From positions 2,537,001 to 2,601,000 of the forward strand of contig WPIO01000057.1 of NCBI GenBank assembly GCA_009760855.2: a DNA stretch of 64,000 nt, given 5' to 3'. Source of the stretch: Cristatella mucedo (Eukaryota > Bryozoa > Phylactolaemata > Cristatellidae). Each line of letters starts with the position of its first letter. Position 1 is the first letter of the stretch. The notes under the pieces were generated by a model that did no database searches, was not told the origin of the DNA, and worked only from the letters and a program-made list of their open reading frames with translations. Shown here piece by piece: positions 11,284-22,500 of this stretch. The position numbers and the translations under genes are program-made.

Positions 11284-11496
11284 CTTGGAAAAGGTTTACA
11301 AGTAAGGCCATATAAGGTCATAGCCTGGCCTTTCGTGAACAATGACTACCGGTCGGCAGTGGTGAGGCCCTTCGTGGTCAGTGCTCTGGCAGACCTCGGC
11401 ATTTCATGCAAGGACCGGTCGGCACTGCGACGCCTGTGGGTCAAGGATGCCATTTCCGGGTCGGAAGCCGTGTGGTCCCTGTTCCTGGACCGGTAG
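11284..11496 (+). other. Unassigned open frame fragment
   Basis: After the microsatellite the plus strand is open for about 70 codons to a TAG at 11494. It contains YKVIAWPFVNNDYRSAVV, VVSALADLGI and SEAVWSLFLDR. Composition is balanced and protein-like, unlike the flanking DNA, but I do not recognise the family. No clear donor or acceptor was found. It lies antisense inside a CCDC66-like intron, so a mobile-element remnant or a chance frame are both possible. Confidence 0.25.
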
Positions 11497-11940
11497 GCAT
11501 GGGTAGCCCCTATGGCCCGGCAGGGCAGGGCTCCCCCCCCCGGCTATGATACAATTATTTGCTAAAATATTTAAAATATAAATTCTTAAAAATGTATGTA
11601 TATAAATACATAAGTGCATTAAATTGTGGGCATGTATCTCAATCTCAATAGGGAAAATAAATGTGTCGATGGTGTCAAACCACGCTGCTAGGTGAGAACA
11701 AAGCAAAAGAATATTGACCTAAAGCAGACTCTTGCCAGGAAGCATACTCTGGGTAGGGGGCGGGAGAGTCAGAGACTGCCTTCTGCAGACGATGACAGCT
11801 CTGAGACCATATTAGCCGATATAAGGCTTGAGGATACAGTGGCTGCAGTACTACAAATTTGTACTGAGCAACTCAACCCCAGCTAAGACTCTTGAGGTGA
11901 AACTCAGCATATGCATTCGATGCCGTCTGCTCCATGACAT

Positions 11941-12125
11941 TGGTGAGCCGTGATGGCACACTAGGTAAGGCAGTTGCTTTCACGACCTCGGTCCCGAGGT
12001 CGTGGGATCGATTCCTGCGGTGGGCGATCCTTTATCGTCACTGCAAGCAGTGCTGATAGCCGTAAAGACTCTTCTGCTGTTACACAAAAGAGGCTGTTTA
12101 ATCAGCTAGGATTCATTTATTTAAC
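11941..12125 (+). mobile_element. SINE2, near full length
   Basis: It begins 'ggtgagccgtgatggcacac' and continues through a B-box-type region (gtgggatcgattcc). It then has the ggcgat/atcgtc hairpin, the CACTGC-aa-GCAGTG hairpin, 'ccgtaaagactcttctgctg' and the tail 'aatcagctaggattcattta'. A good reference copy. Confidence 0.9.
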
Positions 12126-12696
12126 TTTATTGCTAGCACATCATCAACCATGCCTTATATCAGGCATTTTGCTAACCCATGCTTTTCCTGCCTCAGCACC
12201 CATCAATATCATAATCATCAGCACTACCAACACCATCATACTCATAATCATGATGATGATCACTATTACCATTATCAAGATCACATCTCCAACCTCTGGC
12301 CCTTTCTCTACCTCAATGACATCTTTCAAGCTAGCCCAGCGAATCAAACATTGAAGCTCATTACGTTATTATATAAGAATCTCAGTCTATCTCCCCAAGT
12401 CTCTGAAGAAAAATTGCTATCTAGACCACATGCCTATTTTTCTTCTTCTGATATACCTAGATTTCCTATTGTCTTGCATAATTAACATAACAACAAAATC
12501 TGGGGCTTTTGGCTGTGTCCCTACATTCGCCAGATACTCTTGCCAGGCTACGTACACATTAAAAACTCAACATAAGACCTGGAGGTCTAAAAAGCATTTC
12601 TTCCAGTCTATCCATTGCTGCTCTTATCAAAGAGATTGCGAATGGTAAATAGAGACCGGCCAAATTGTTCACATCAAAAAATCAAACCTAGAAAAT

Positions 12697-12965
12697 ATGC
12701 TTTAGCCAGCCTTAAGAAAAATCAAATTGACAGAGTCAACTCTGCTTCGAGTGTATAACGAATGTTTCAGGAACACTGACTTGGGTACAAGGTCTTTGCC
12801 ATTTGTGCTTGACCTCTCGCTAGCATTTGATATCTCAGATCACCAAGTCCTTGAACGACTATTACCTAGCCGAGGATCACTGGCAGAGCACTGTGTTAGT
12901 CCTATCTCAGTAGGAGATTTCAGGGCCAACATCCAAATAGCCAACGTCCATGGGATGAGGCATTA
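12697..12965 (+). mobile_element. LINE reverse-transcriptase fragment (motif A region)
   Basis: The plus strand encodes ESTLLRVYNECFRN, then LPFVLDLSLAFDISDHQVLE, the LDLSxAFDxxDH motif of L2/CR1-type reverse transcriptase. It matches 16515-16640 in order but is diverged and lacks the downstream YADD region. Confidence 0.75.
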
Positions 12966-13047
12966 AAGTACAGGAGATCCCCAGGGATCTAGTGCAGGTA
13001 GACATTCTTTCATCATTTCAGTTCGTCTTCTTGCTGACATACATACA

Positions 13048-13232
13048 TACATGCTAGCTGATTTAACAGCCTCTTTTGTATAGCGACAGAAGAGCCTTTA
13101 TGGCTATCACCACCACTTGCAGTGGCAATAAAGGATCGCCCACCGCAGGATTCGAATCCACGACCTCGGGGGGGGGGGCCGAGGTCATTAAGAGCAACCG
13201 CCTTACATAGTGTGCCATCGCGGCTCACCAAG
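13048..13232 (-). mobile_element. SINE2, near full length
   Basis: It starts with the inverted tail (gctagctgatttaacagcct) and ends with 'catcgcggctcacca', the inverted 5' end. It includes a G-homopolymer of nine or more in the head region. It is preceded by (CATA)n. Confidence 0.9.
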
Positions 13233-13355
13233 CCCAATCTATATGTTTCCTTCTACGACGACACTGACGACACAGCTACACATATGTTTTGACTCCTCTC
13301 TGTATGGAATCCTGATATCCTATGGAATCCTGATATCCTTTTCCAAAAAAACCTT

Positions 13356-13440
13356 CAATAATAATAATAATAATGAGACATTTGCAAAGCACCCTAAGGG
13401 AACTAAATCAATCTGCTTACAGGCACTCTACAGCTGCTAG
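13356..13440 (-). mobile_element. LINE-A 3' tail remnant
   Basis: (AAT)n followed by 'gcaaagcaccctaaggga', an eroded version of the LINE-A 3' hairpin. Confidence 0.55.
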
Positions 13441-14148
13441 TAAAGAAGCACAGCAATTAGTCAGTGACAATACGCATACTGCCAGCACTGATAACCCCAC
13501 GAAAGAAAATTCCCAAGGTTCGAGTCGGGAGTGAATTGCTGGCTTCGGAAACATACAAAACTAAAGTCATGGCCTCCTGAGAATGAGCTTAGCCAGAGGC
13601 ACTGTTAAGCAACTTGGGTGGAAAGAGTGGGTGATAAGATGCGACTTGACTGCACATCTGAATTGGTTATCTAGCGGAGTTCACTTTGGAACAGAACTCC
13701 GAGATTGAATGCAAAAGCTACCAGATGCTGGGCGAGCCAAGATTAAAGGGTTGTGCTTTTCCATTTCTTAGTAACACTAGGTTTGCCTATTGCTGGATAG
13801 AAGGCTTCACCGTCGTGCGATTTGAAAGAGAGGTAGCTGCATCTAACTCCCAATGTCAGCAATGCATGCTGATTACTGAGCTGAGGTTGAGCAAGTGATG
13901 GCTGAGCAGGAAATAGTAGAGATGGAAAGTCGCACTCGCATCCGGTGTACTTTCTACACCCCCCCCCCCCGATGAGTTGCTGGTAGCGCCAGCTCTCTGA
14001 GCTGCTTGTTAGCAATGAGTTGCTGTAAGTGGCAGCTATCTTCCCTGGCACTGCATTGGCACAGAGCCGAAAAACCAAACGGTCTGCCGCTGCACGAGCA
14101 TCAATGACTAAAGCAGAACCAAGGCAGCCAATGAGAGTGCACGCTCAC

Positions 14149-14817
14149 CGAGAACAATCTTAACCGGATCGCCGGTCAGGCCGGAAACCTGGCCGATGGT
14201 GGCCAGAATGCGTGCCAGCTGCGCCTGCGTCACCAGGCTGGCATCGTCCACTCCTCCAGCGGCCGGTCGCTCCTGATGTGTGTCACGCTGCGCTCGATGA
14301 GCGGCCGCGTGACGTCGGCCATTCTCGCGGCCTGTGGCCGACCCCAGCTTCGAGTCCTGCGCAGGCCGCCTCACGGCCGCCGCCGGCCCGGCTCTCGGAG
14401 GCTCACCCTCGTTCGGGGATCGTACTGACACGCCACCACCACTGCTGTTTCGCCTTTGGCGGCCGCCGTCGTCGGCAGAGCTCGAGCGGTGAGCGCCTCC
14501 GCCACGCTGCTGCTGCTGCGGAGGTGGGTGAGGCGGTTGGCGAGGCCCTGCGCTGCCACCACCGCCGCCACTGCCATGTCTGTCCGACCGCGCTGGAGGC
14601 AGCGGCAGCGCCTGGGGTCTGCTGCTGCTGCCGTTGACGACATGCTCGCGTCGAGGCTGAGGTCCATGCTGACGATCGCTGTTGCTGCCGCTGACGTGGG
14701 CACCGCCGAAAGGAGCAGCGGTACCTTGCTCGTCCTCATTGGCCAGCGACAGTCGCAGTGGGTAGCGGACGCCCCGAGCCTTGTAGCCGAATCGTTTGGC
14801 ATCGTACTTTGCTGGTT
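14149..14817 (-). CDS. CCDC66-like protein, first exon seen (LTQ motif exon)
   Basis: The acceptor is catttcccttgcag at 14818. Two bases (AA) complete a codon from an unseen upstream exon. The donor is ctcg/gtgagc at 14149, leaving one G. The 669-bp exon encodes KYDAKRFGYKARGVRYPLRL near its start, then Ser/Ala/Pro/Gln-rich low complexity. At its end are VTQAQLARILATIGQ and GDPVKIVLG. The LTQxQLxxIL segment closely resembles the N-terminal LTQDQLQQIL motif I recall from human CCDC66, followed there too by a KK.QW motif. I therefore call it CCDC66-like: expected role at centrosome, spindle or cilium by family, not shown by this sequence. No start codon is in this exon; the 5' end must lie right of 14818. 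Confidence 0.82.
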
Positions 14818-14965
14818 CTGCAAGGGAAATGCATGCGAATGAGCACATGCGATGAAGCACAGCCTGTCAGCTCTGCAGCTGCAGCGACCTTAGCAGTAGC
14901 AGCTGCTGCAAAAACCATACCAGGTACATTTATTAATCGGCAGGGGAGGCAGGGTCATGTGCCCC

Positions 14966-15080
14966 AGGGAGCTGGATGGGGGGACACTGGATGGGGGGGA
15001 GGACGCTGGATCAGGGGCAAAGGATCAGGGGGTGTCGGATCAGGAGGCGCTGGATCAGGGGGTGCTGGATCAGGGGGGCT
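14966..15080. repeat. G-rich minisatellite
   Basis: About six imperfect units of roughly 16-18 bp built on 'gctggatcagggggt' run on the plus strand, with runs of five to seven Gs. Confidence 0.85.
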
Positions 15081-15179
15081 AAGAAGGGCACTTCATACTG
15101 ATGGGGGCGCCGTAAGTGCAGTTTGTCCCCGGGCACACATAATCCCAGGGAATGCCACTATCGAAACCATACAGAGAAG

Positions 15180-15330
15180 CAGGTGTCGAGTAATCGAGGC
15201 AGTTCAGTTACAAGACTTTATTACAAGATTAGAGGCTGGAATTCGTTACCGATGGAAGTCGATAATGGTCTAGGGCAGCTGCAGACGTTGATCCTACATT
15301 CGAGTTCAGGAGTGACTAAGCATATGCTGA
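15180..15330 (+). mobile_element. Other LINE, ORF2 C-terminal fragment
   Basis: Translation gives RLYYKIRGWNSLPMEVDNGL, the 'R...WNSLP.EV' ending common at the C-terminus of jockey/CR1-type ORF2. It does not match LINE-A or LINE-B here, so it is probably a third family. It is short and has no tail. Confidence 0.45.
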
Positions 15331-15574
15331 TGCCTGCTATCAACCTACTGAGAAGTTCGAGCACGGATTAGTAGTGGTAGAAATAGTTGGCTGTGTAGAT
15401 GCATTCACTGTACTGAGGGCCTCATATATAATGAGATATGCCTGGGAATCTTTGATAACAATGTTGTGCCAAGTGCATTAAGACTGCTAGGCAGTAATTT
15501 ATCTATCAACAGGTCATCGACCCGAACCAGAGGCAAAAGTTGTTCTGCAGTTTCTCAACAGGTCTTCTCATTTC

Positions 15575-15675
15575 AGGCACTTGAAGGGGCCGCATCAAAG
15601 CCTCGACCTTAACCCAATTGAGCATAAATGGGACGAGGTTCAGCGGCGGCCGAGAGCTCTAGCCAGTAACATCAG
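15575..15675 (+). pseudogene. Tc1/mariner transposase remnant
   Basis: From 15590 the plus strand reads PHQSLDLNPIEHKWDEVQRR. This is the SPDLNPIE.xWDxL.RR region of Tc1/mariner DDE/D transposases around the third catalytic residue. Nothing upstream decodes to the rest of the protein and no terminal inverted repeats were seen, so this is a decayed fragment. Confidence 0.75.
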
Positions 15676-16064
15676 ATTATTGTCTGAAGGGGGAAAGTCA
15701 AGAAATAACCTATAACATTTGTCCGAAAATCATATATATGTTTATGTTATCTTTCGAAAGGCAAATATGTTAGAACTGGGATCGGAAGTTCTGACGACTT
15801 CCACATGAAAGGAAAAATCAGTTATGCCAACTACGTCTAAATCGGATGTAAACCGGAAGCAACAAATCTACAAATAAAAAATTTACTGATCTCTGCATCA
15901 TATGCGACTTCTATCCCAACTTCTCGAATCTTGGTAGATCGCTATAGATGCTTGAAGCTTCTTGAGGTGTATACTTGTGACTTTTATACAGCTTCACTTC
16001 CAGGGTTGGTGGGTGCCTTGTAAATTAAATAACTCTATTAATATTTCATGTATCGAAGTGAAAT

Positions 16065-17793
16065 TTGAAATGTGAGTTCAGCTCTCATCTCCACTAGAAT
16101 GCTGTTCCCGCATTCCTGGCTGCACCTCAATGTCTACATTTAAGCAGGTCACTGGTGATCTAGTCCTGAAGTCCGTATCTCAGTCAAAGAAGACAACAAG
16201 TCTTCTGGACCCCAGTCCCACTGTCCTGCTCATACGTTGCATTGATCTGCTGCTGCCATGCATAACTAACCTCATTAATATGTCAGTAGCCTCAGGTGAT
16301 GTCCCAGCACCTTTCAAAAAGCTGTAGTCGGGCCACTTCTCAAGAAATCGACACTAGACCAAGAGAACTTTAGCAACTACCGCCCAGTTTCCCTTCTACC
16401 ATTCCTATCAAAGTCACTGGAACGGGTCGTGGCAGACCAGCTGAACTCATATATCGAAACCTCACACCTTGCTAAGTTCCAGTCTGGCTTTAGAGCTAAT
16501 CACTCCACCGAGTCAGCATTGCTTCCGGTATACAACGACCTACTTAGAATGCAGACATAGGTAGAGTGTCTCTGCTTGTTTTGCTCGATCTTTCGGCAGC
16601 TTTTGATACCATCGATCACAAAGTTCTTCTAGAGCGCCTCTCATCTCGCCTGGGCATCACTGGCACTGCTCTGCAGTGGTTCAGGTCCTATCACAGTGGG
16701 AGACTCCAGAGTATTGACGTGAATGGACAAAGATCATCTGAAGTACCTCTGAAATATGGGATACCTCAGGGCTCCGTGCTAGGTCCGGTTCTTTTCACGG
16801 TTTATACTCACCCTCTTGCTGATGTGACTGCCAAGCACAATCTAGGCTTTCACTTCTATGCGGATGACACTCAGTTGTACCTTTGCTTTGATCCCTCCCA
16901 GCCTTCGAGCACCTCAAATTCTCTCAACTCACTTGCTGCATGCATTAATGACATCCGCACATGGATAGCAGCAAATTTTCTAAAACTAAACTATGATACA
17001 ACTAACTTACTAGTTATGAGCAAAGCCAGTGTGATTCAAAGATTGGAAAGGCTGACTATCAAAATTGGCTCTGCCAGCATATCTCCAGTTGAATCAGCTC
17101 GAAATCTAGATGTCATATTCTAAAGCGACCTCTCGTTAGACGCCCATATCAGCTCGACAGTCAAATCTGCCTATTTTCAGCTTCATAACATTGTTAAAAT
17201 GTGGGCTTGTTTAGATAAAAATACCACGTCCAAGTTGGTCCATGCATTCGCGACATCCAGTCTCGACTTCTGCAACTCACTGCTCGCTGGCCTACCAGCA
17301 TGTGGGATCAGGCGATCGCAGCTGGTGCAAAACTCCACAGCTAGGCTTGTCTGTCGTGAGTGTCGCAGTTGCCACATTACTCCACTTCTCGCCGACCTGC
17401 ACTGGCTACCAGTGAGGCAACGGATTGACTTCAAGGATTTGTCGCTCACTTTTAGGTCTCTTCATTCTATGGCTCCAGCCTATCTCTCAGATTTACTCCC
17501 CTATCAGGCCAAGCATCGTACCACCCGTTTTTCGGAATCCAGCAGTCTACAAATACCCCGTACAAACCTCAAATCCTTTGGAGACCGTGCATTTAGTTCG
17601 TATGCTCCCAAAGCCTGGAACTCCCTCCCGACTTGCGTCAGAACATCCCCTGACCTGACCACATTAAAAAAGATTACTTACTTACTCACCATTCAATTTC
17701 ATTTCACTTTGCAGCAAATGTAATGCGCCTAGAGAGAGATTAAGTTCTTTGAGGGCACTTTACTAAGTGCATTATTACTATTATTATTAGCTC
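16065..17793 (+). mobile_element. LINE-A, best copy: reverse transcriptase to (TTA)n tail
   Basis: This is the most complete LINE-A in the window. It covers the pre-RT segment (QVTGDLVLKSVSQSKKTTS), a YRPVSLLPFLSKSLERVV region, the motif-A block (LLVLLDLSAAFDTIDHKVLL), GIPQGSVLGPVLF, the catalytic FYADDTQLYL (YADD at 16857-16868), and the C-terminal SLDFCNSLLAGLP / LHWLPVRQRIDF region. The tail is the hairpin plus (TTA)n at 17700-17793. The clade is L2/CR1-like from motif order and tail style. Stops at 16325-16327, 16557-16559 and 17121-17123, plus frame shifts, break the ORF, and the endonuclease half is absent: a dead, 5'-truncated copy. Confidence 0.93.
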
Positions 17794-18009
17794 TGCTTGT
17801 TTGACACTAGTCTTTAACATTTTTTATTTCGGTTTGACACAATTGGTTCTATATGTCCACGATTATGGAAAATAAAGCACCACGACGTTTGATGAAGTAT
17901 AGAGCTCCCAAGACCAGGCAGCAGCTAGCAGACCCACGTGCTAATTTCAATGTGGAAGTCCTCTACTACAAAAGCCCCCCTTTGCACAGCACTGGAATTC
18001 TTACGAGCT
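17794..18009. other. Unassigned spacer
   Basis: Just over 200 bp between LINE-A and SINE2 with nothing recognised. Confidence 0.4.
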
Positions 18010-18150
18010 GTGCCTATTCACGACGTGGATAGCGGGTTCAAGACCTGTAGTGGGCGATCATCTACTGCTCATTGCCAGCCGTGTTGATAGCCGGTACGGT
18101 TCTTCTGCTGCTATACAGACGAGGCTGTTAAATCAGCTAACGCTGTAATT
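18010..18150 (+). mobile_element. SINE2 diverged copy
   Basis: 'tattcacgacgtggatagcg', 'gtagtgggcgatcatctact', then 'gttaaatcagctaacgctg'. The internal hairpins are eroded. Confidence 0.7.
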
Positions 18151-18890
18151 AATTCACGCATATGTGCTGCCATTTGCACTTTCAGCACATCACATAGGTG
18201 CTAAATGTCTGCAAGGATTGGCAAGGGTGCAGCCAAGATTGAGTCAAGTATGGGGTCAGACCTTGACCTTGCCTGAACCATGCAATTCTAAGAAGGCGAA
18301 TGAGAATAATACCCTTTGGGTCAGTCCAATGGGGCCCCTCGGACCCTATGGCCTCTTCCCAGTGCCAGGACGTCGGTGCACAGCAGTCTACGGCTTAAGT
18401 TACCTTCGGGCCACTTCATGGTGCCATTCTGGAAGACCAAGTGATGGTTGACGATATGGCTGCAACAGAGAAGACTGGTCTAAGAGTGCATCACACAAGC
18501 AATGCAACCGGTCGGCACGAGTGACCAAAAGTATGCAGAAGCAGCAGCAATAACATGGGCAACAGCAGCAATAGCAAAGACAGAAGCTAGGGCCAGCCCC
18601 AGTTAGGTACTTTCAGCAGCTGCTCCCACTGCACAGCAGCTGCTGCAGCAGCATGACTGGCTGGCTGCTTAAAGCAATGGCCCCTGCATCAAACTCCATA
18701 GTGGAAGTGTTGGTCCAGCAGCTGCCACTCAATCAGTAGGCCACAAAAACAAACAAGCTTTGACTAGCCAAGCAGAATGGAATCCCTATTGCTTGTTCAA
18801 TCTGCACGACTTAAGCCACATCTATAGAGCAAATTACCATCTTAAAACTTTAAGCTACTGACATGCACTATTACATTCTTTAAAGTATGG
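18151..18890. other. Unassigned, no repeat recognised
   Basis: Holds an open plus frame to 18451 with no recognisable motif, then AGC-rich sequence (18540-18700). Nothing supportable. Confidence 0.4.
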
Positions 18891-18894
18891 CCTC

Positions 18895-19190
18895 TGTCTG
18901 TCTGTCTGCCCATCCGTCCGTGTGTTTGTCGGTCTTCTGTCTGTCTGTCTGTGTGTGTCTGTCTGTCTCTCTCTCTCTCTCTCTCCCTCCATCTCCCTCT
19001 ATCCTCTCTCTAGCTGTGCATATGAAGGCATGCGTCTTGTGCATGACCATCACAATCTAACTTTCTGTCTCTATCTCTCTAACGTTATCTATTTCTCTGT
19101 TTAGATTGTTCTACATTTATCTATCTATCAACCTAAATTTATATCTCCATCAACACCTATAACTAGATCTCTCTCTCTCTCTTTCTCGCC
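18895..19190. repeat. (CTGT)n and (TC)n microsatellites
   Basis: CTGT units at about 18895-18965, CT runs at about 18965-19015, and TC/TATC-rich sequence to about 19190. Confidence 0.9.
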
Positions 19191-19409
19191 CAATTATTCA
19201 CCAGCAACACGTGAGAAATAATGCACACAACAGCCACTGTGTGCCAGATAACGCTTGCTAAATGTGACTGCATTTATGATTCCTAGACACACTACAGCAC
19301 GATGAGCTCTGCAAAGGCATAGCCAATGTCGGCCGGTAAGGTGGGTCTCTCAAGCTAGCTGCTAGGGCTGCAACACAAATTGCTCACATATCTGAGCAAC
19401 TATCATGCT

Positions 19410-19412
19410 ACC

Positions 19413-19457
<45 letters not shown>

Positions 19458-19828
19458 CACTTGATAAAGCGCCCTCAGAGAACTTAATCTCTTTCTAGGC
19501 GCTTTACATTTGCTGCAAAGGGAAATACAATTGAATGGTAAGTAAAATCATGCTTGAAAAACAAACGAAATGAATACTATGGTTAGGGGTGACATGCACA
19601 GGGTCAGCATGCAAATGTGGTTAGTGGCAGCATGCACAGTGTCAGCATGCATAAGCACATTAAGGACGAATCACAGGGACCCACTAAATGCTGTCGTAAA
19701 TAGGTGTGTTTTTAGGTTCTTTTTTCAATGTGGTCAAGTCAGGTGATGTTCTGACGCAGGTCGGGAGGGAGTTCCAGGCTTTGGGAGCATACGAACTAAA
19801 TGCACGGTCTCCAAAGGATTTAAGGTTG
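19410..19828 (-). mobile_element. LINE-A 3' end, 5'-truncated
   Basis: (AAT)n of about 14 units at left, then the standard LINE-A 3' hairpin and untranslated region, ending in 'tctccaaaggatttaaggtt'. Confidence 0.93.
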
Positions 19829-20006
19829 GGACGGTTACTTAGCACCGACTAGCCAATCCCAGAAAAAAAAGCAGTTTACTGCCAGCTGATGGCTGGAGTT
19901 TGCTGGGGGCCAACAGGGCACAGGCTTGCCAGGCACTGCCCTGCACGGCTGGTTAACAGCAGGGCCACCGTGGCCCGACTGTCACCCACCCACCAGGAAG
20001 CAGCAC

Positions 20007-20007
20007 C

Positions 20008-20063
<56 letters not shown>
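20007..20063. repeat. (TC)n microsatellite
   Basis: Near-pure CT run. Confidence 0.95.
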
Positions 20064-20070
<7 letters not shown>

Positions 20071-21010
20071 ATGCCATGCCAGGCCGGCACTAACCGAGAG
20101 CCGGAGCACTCAACCAAGTTTAACTGAGATTCCGACTCTGCCATATACTTCTGAACGAAACTTCAGAGTGCAAGCTTCGATCTTGACGGCATGTGTGCCG
20201 GGCTGGCAAAATACGCCACATCCGCTGTCATGCGCATCCGATCTCTAGTGCTCTAAGATGCAGACACATTAGCGCTGCATTTCAAGTTGAGCGACACATG
20301 GCAGCAGAACTCAGCCAGTTGAAGCAGCTTGGCTGCCTGAATCACTTCGATCGAAATGTTCCACTAACTGATTGCCGTGCCATTACAACAAACTGGTTAC
20401 AAGCAGCTCTCACGTCCAGCATTCCAGAGCATTCTATGGCTGCATTCGGCCCACGCATAAGCGAACGAGTTGGCCCATACTCGAGCCACTTGTTTTGAAC
20501 CCATGATCCAGTAGTGAAGTGCAAGGAACTCAACCCTTGACTGAGAACCACGAGAGGGAAAGGGGAAGCCAATATGGAAAAATAAAGAAGTTTGGGATGG
20601 AGGAGGGAAAAGAAGTAAACCAGTGCTAATGCTTTAGGCCAATGAGGGTCCAGATCTTAACCTTTACAGAAACAGCCAATCTTTGACAGGTGATGGGTAT
20701 GAAAGGGTCTTTTGGTTCAGGTCAGTGAAAGGGGGGAGAAAGGACCTGCCGACCCAACCTTGCACGAGAGGCTCGTGTAAAAAGAGTAGACACCAAACCC
20801 CAAAGTCACGTACAAGCTTATTCCAGGTTGTGCAGGTTTAATGCTGGACTTCACCAACCAGAGTCTAGACAAAGGATCAAACTGGAGCAAGAGCTACAGC
20901 TGGGGAGCGGGAATGATCTGACATCGGGATATGCCCAGCAAACAAGCTCAAGATGATTCAACGCCGAGTCTGGGGAATTTAATCAGCGATGGGACTTCTT
21001 AGACCCGATA
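20064..21010. other. Unassigned sequence
   Basis: No gene or repeat family recognised between the (TC)n tract and the next LINE fragment. Confidence 0.45.
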
Positions 21011-21014
21011 GATG

Positions 21015-21410
21015 TAATGTAATGTTTCTCAGTCAGTAACTCCTCAGTGACAAACTCAGAGTTACGAAGGAGAATTTCCAATAGCACACTTTAAGACTGG
21101 GTAGCTTTTGGTGCCTATACAGTAGCCACACAACGAAGAGAGTATGAAGCATAGCCGAGCCAGAAGGGCTGTTGAAGGTGAGTAGCCTGAAAGTGGCAGC
21201 TCAAGACGGCTGGGAAGGTTGGGGTACAGTCGGTAGCAGAAGAGTAGATGTCTTTTCGTAAGAACTCGTATAAGTGAGTTCCACTATCTAGCACCAGCAG
21301 AGCAATAGCTTCTGTCGCAAGCAGTCTGTAAGTCGAGGAATGGAACAGCAACTTTATTGCCCATAGAGAACAAGAGAGCACGAGCAGACTGGAACTTGTG
21401 CAGATGTTAG
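21015..21410 (-). mobile_element. LINE-B diverged copy (3' half)
   Basis: It starts 'tgtaatgtaatg', the inverted TTACA tail. It then follows the LINE-B order: caacgaagagag, aagcatagccgag, gtagatgtc, aagtgagttccac and agcttctgtcgc. Divergence is higher than in other copies, so it is old or a sister subfamily. Confidence 0.7.
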
Positions 21411-21453
21411 AGAGTGAGTGAGAGAAAGAGAGTGTGAGAGAGAGAGTGAGACT

Positions 21454-21536
<83 letters not shown>

Positions 21537-21640
21537 GAAAGAAAGAGGGAGAGAGAGAGGTAGAAAGAGAGAGAGAGAGAGAGTGAGAGTGAGTGCGAAA
21601 GAAAGAGTGAGAGTGAGAGAGAGAGAGAGAGAGAGGATGA
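21405..21640. repeat. (GA)n microsatellite
   Basis: A pure GA core of about 75 bp at 21459-21533, with interrupted GA/GT-rich flanks. Confidence 0.95.
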
Positions 21641-22355
21641 AAGGGAGGGGGGATAGTGATGAGAAAGCAGCCCATACAAAGCAGCAAGAGAGTCTAGTAA
21701 GACTCTTTCTCCAGTTCGGCAGTACATCTAGTCATTTCGGTGCCTTCTACCAGTCGCACAGTGCTGGGCACTTAGGGCTGGATGAGGCCAGTGAAGTACA
21801 CCACATCTGACGGCTTTCAATGTGCATACAGCAAAACAGGATCAACGATTTCTGCATGCTAACTTTTACCATGTACTTACTATACTCTGAAATTTAATGT
21901 CGTGTGTAAGTAAATAATTTTTGATAGATCAAATAACTTAAATGAGGTTGGACCTTAGTTGTTTTTAATTACCTCATTTGTTTGCAACCATGTAGAATCA
22001 GTCACAGTTTCAAAACTATCTGGTGCAATACTACCCAACGTACTACAGCCAGAAAAACTGCTCTCTCGAGTCGTAGCAATAACGGAATCGAACTAAGACA
22101 GTGCTCCAACCAATCCCAAAGATGCTCCGTGGGATTTAGGTAAGGCAACTTGCTCGGCTAACTCATGACTCGAATAGGGGTGCTGCTGCAAATAAAACCT
22201 TCGAAAAGCTTTTACTGTTTGCTTTGGTTCATTGCCCAACTCCCAAATATAACCTACCCAGAGGAGCTCTTACACTTGGAATCCCTGCATTTTGCACCAG
22301 ATCGACATAAACATGCCGGACCATAAGTCAGTTCACACGGCCAGATCTCTAACCC
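21641..22355. other. Unassigned sequence
   Basis: Nothing recognised. Confidence 0.4.
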
Positions 22356-22500
22356 CTCCCCCTGGTTTGGCCCAGTGGTTAAGGTGCTTGCCCAGACCAA
22401 GGTCTGGCCGAGGTCATAGATTCGAGCCCCTTGGCATACGTGGAGCTCCTGAATGGAGATTAAATTCTCTTAGGGCGCTAAATAAAAGAATTATATGGTT
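22356..22500 (+). mobile_element. SINE1 copy
   Basis: A-box-type 'tggcccagtggttaaggtgc', B-box-type 'agattcgagcccc', then the LINE-like tail 'gagattaaattctcttaggg' and 'agaattatat'. Confidence 0.88.

Noticed and set aside
18164..18451. 95-codon plus frame (GPLGPYGLFPVPGRR)
   Set aside because: No family recognised; possible old mobile-element coding but nothing supports it.
21407..21810. Long Ser/Leu and Arg/Glu frames
   Set aside because: Both strands of a (GA)n tract; open only because the repeat lacks stops.
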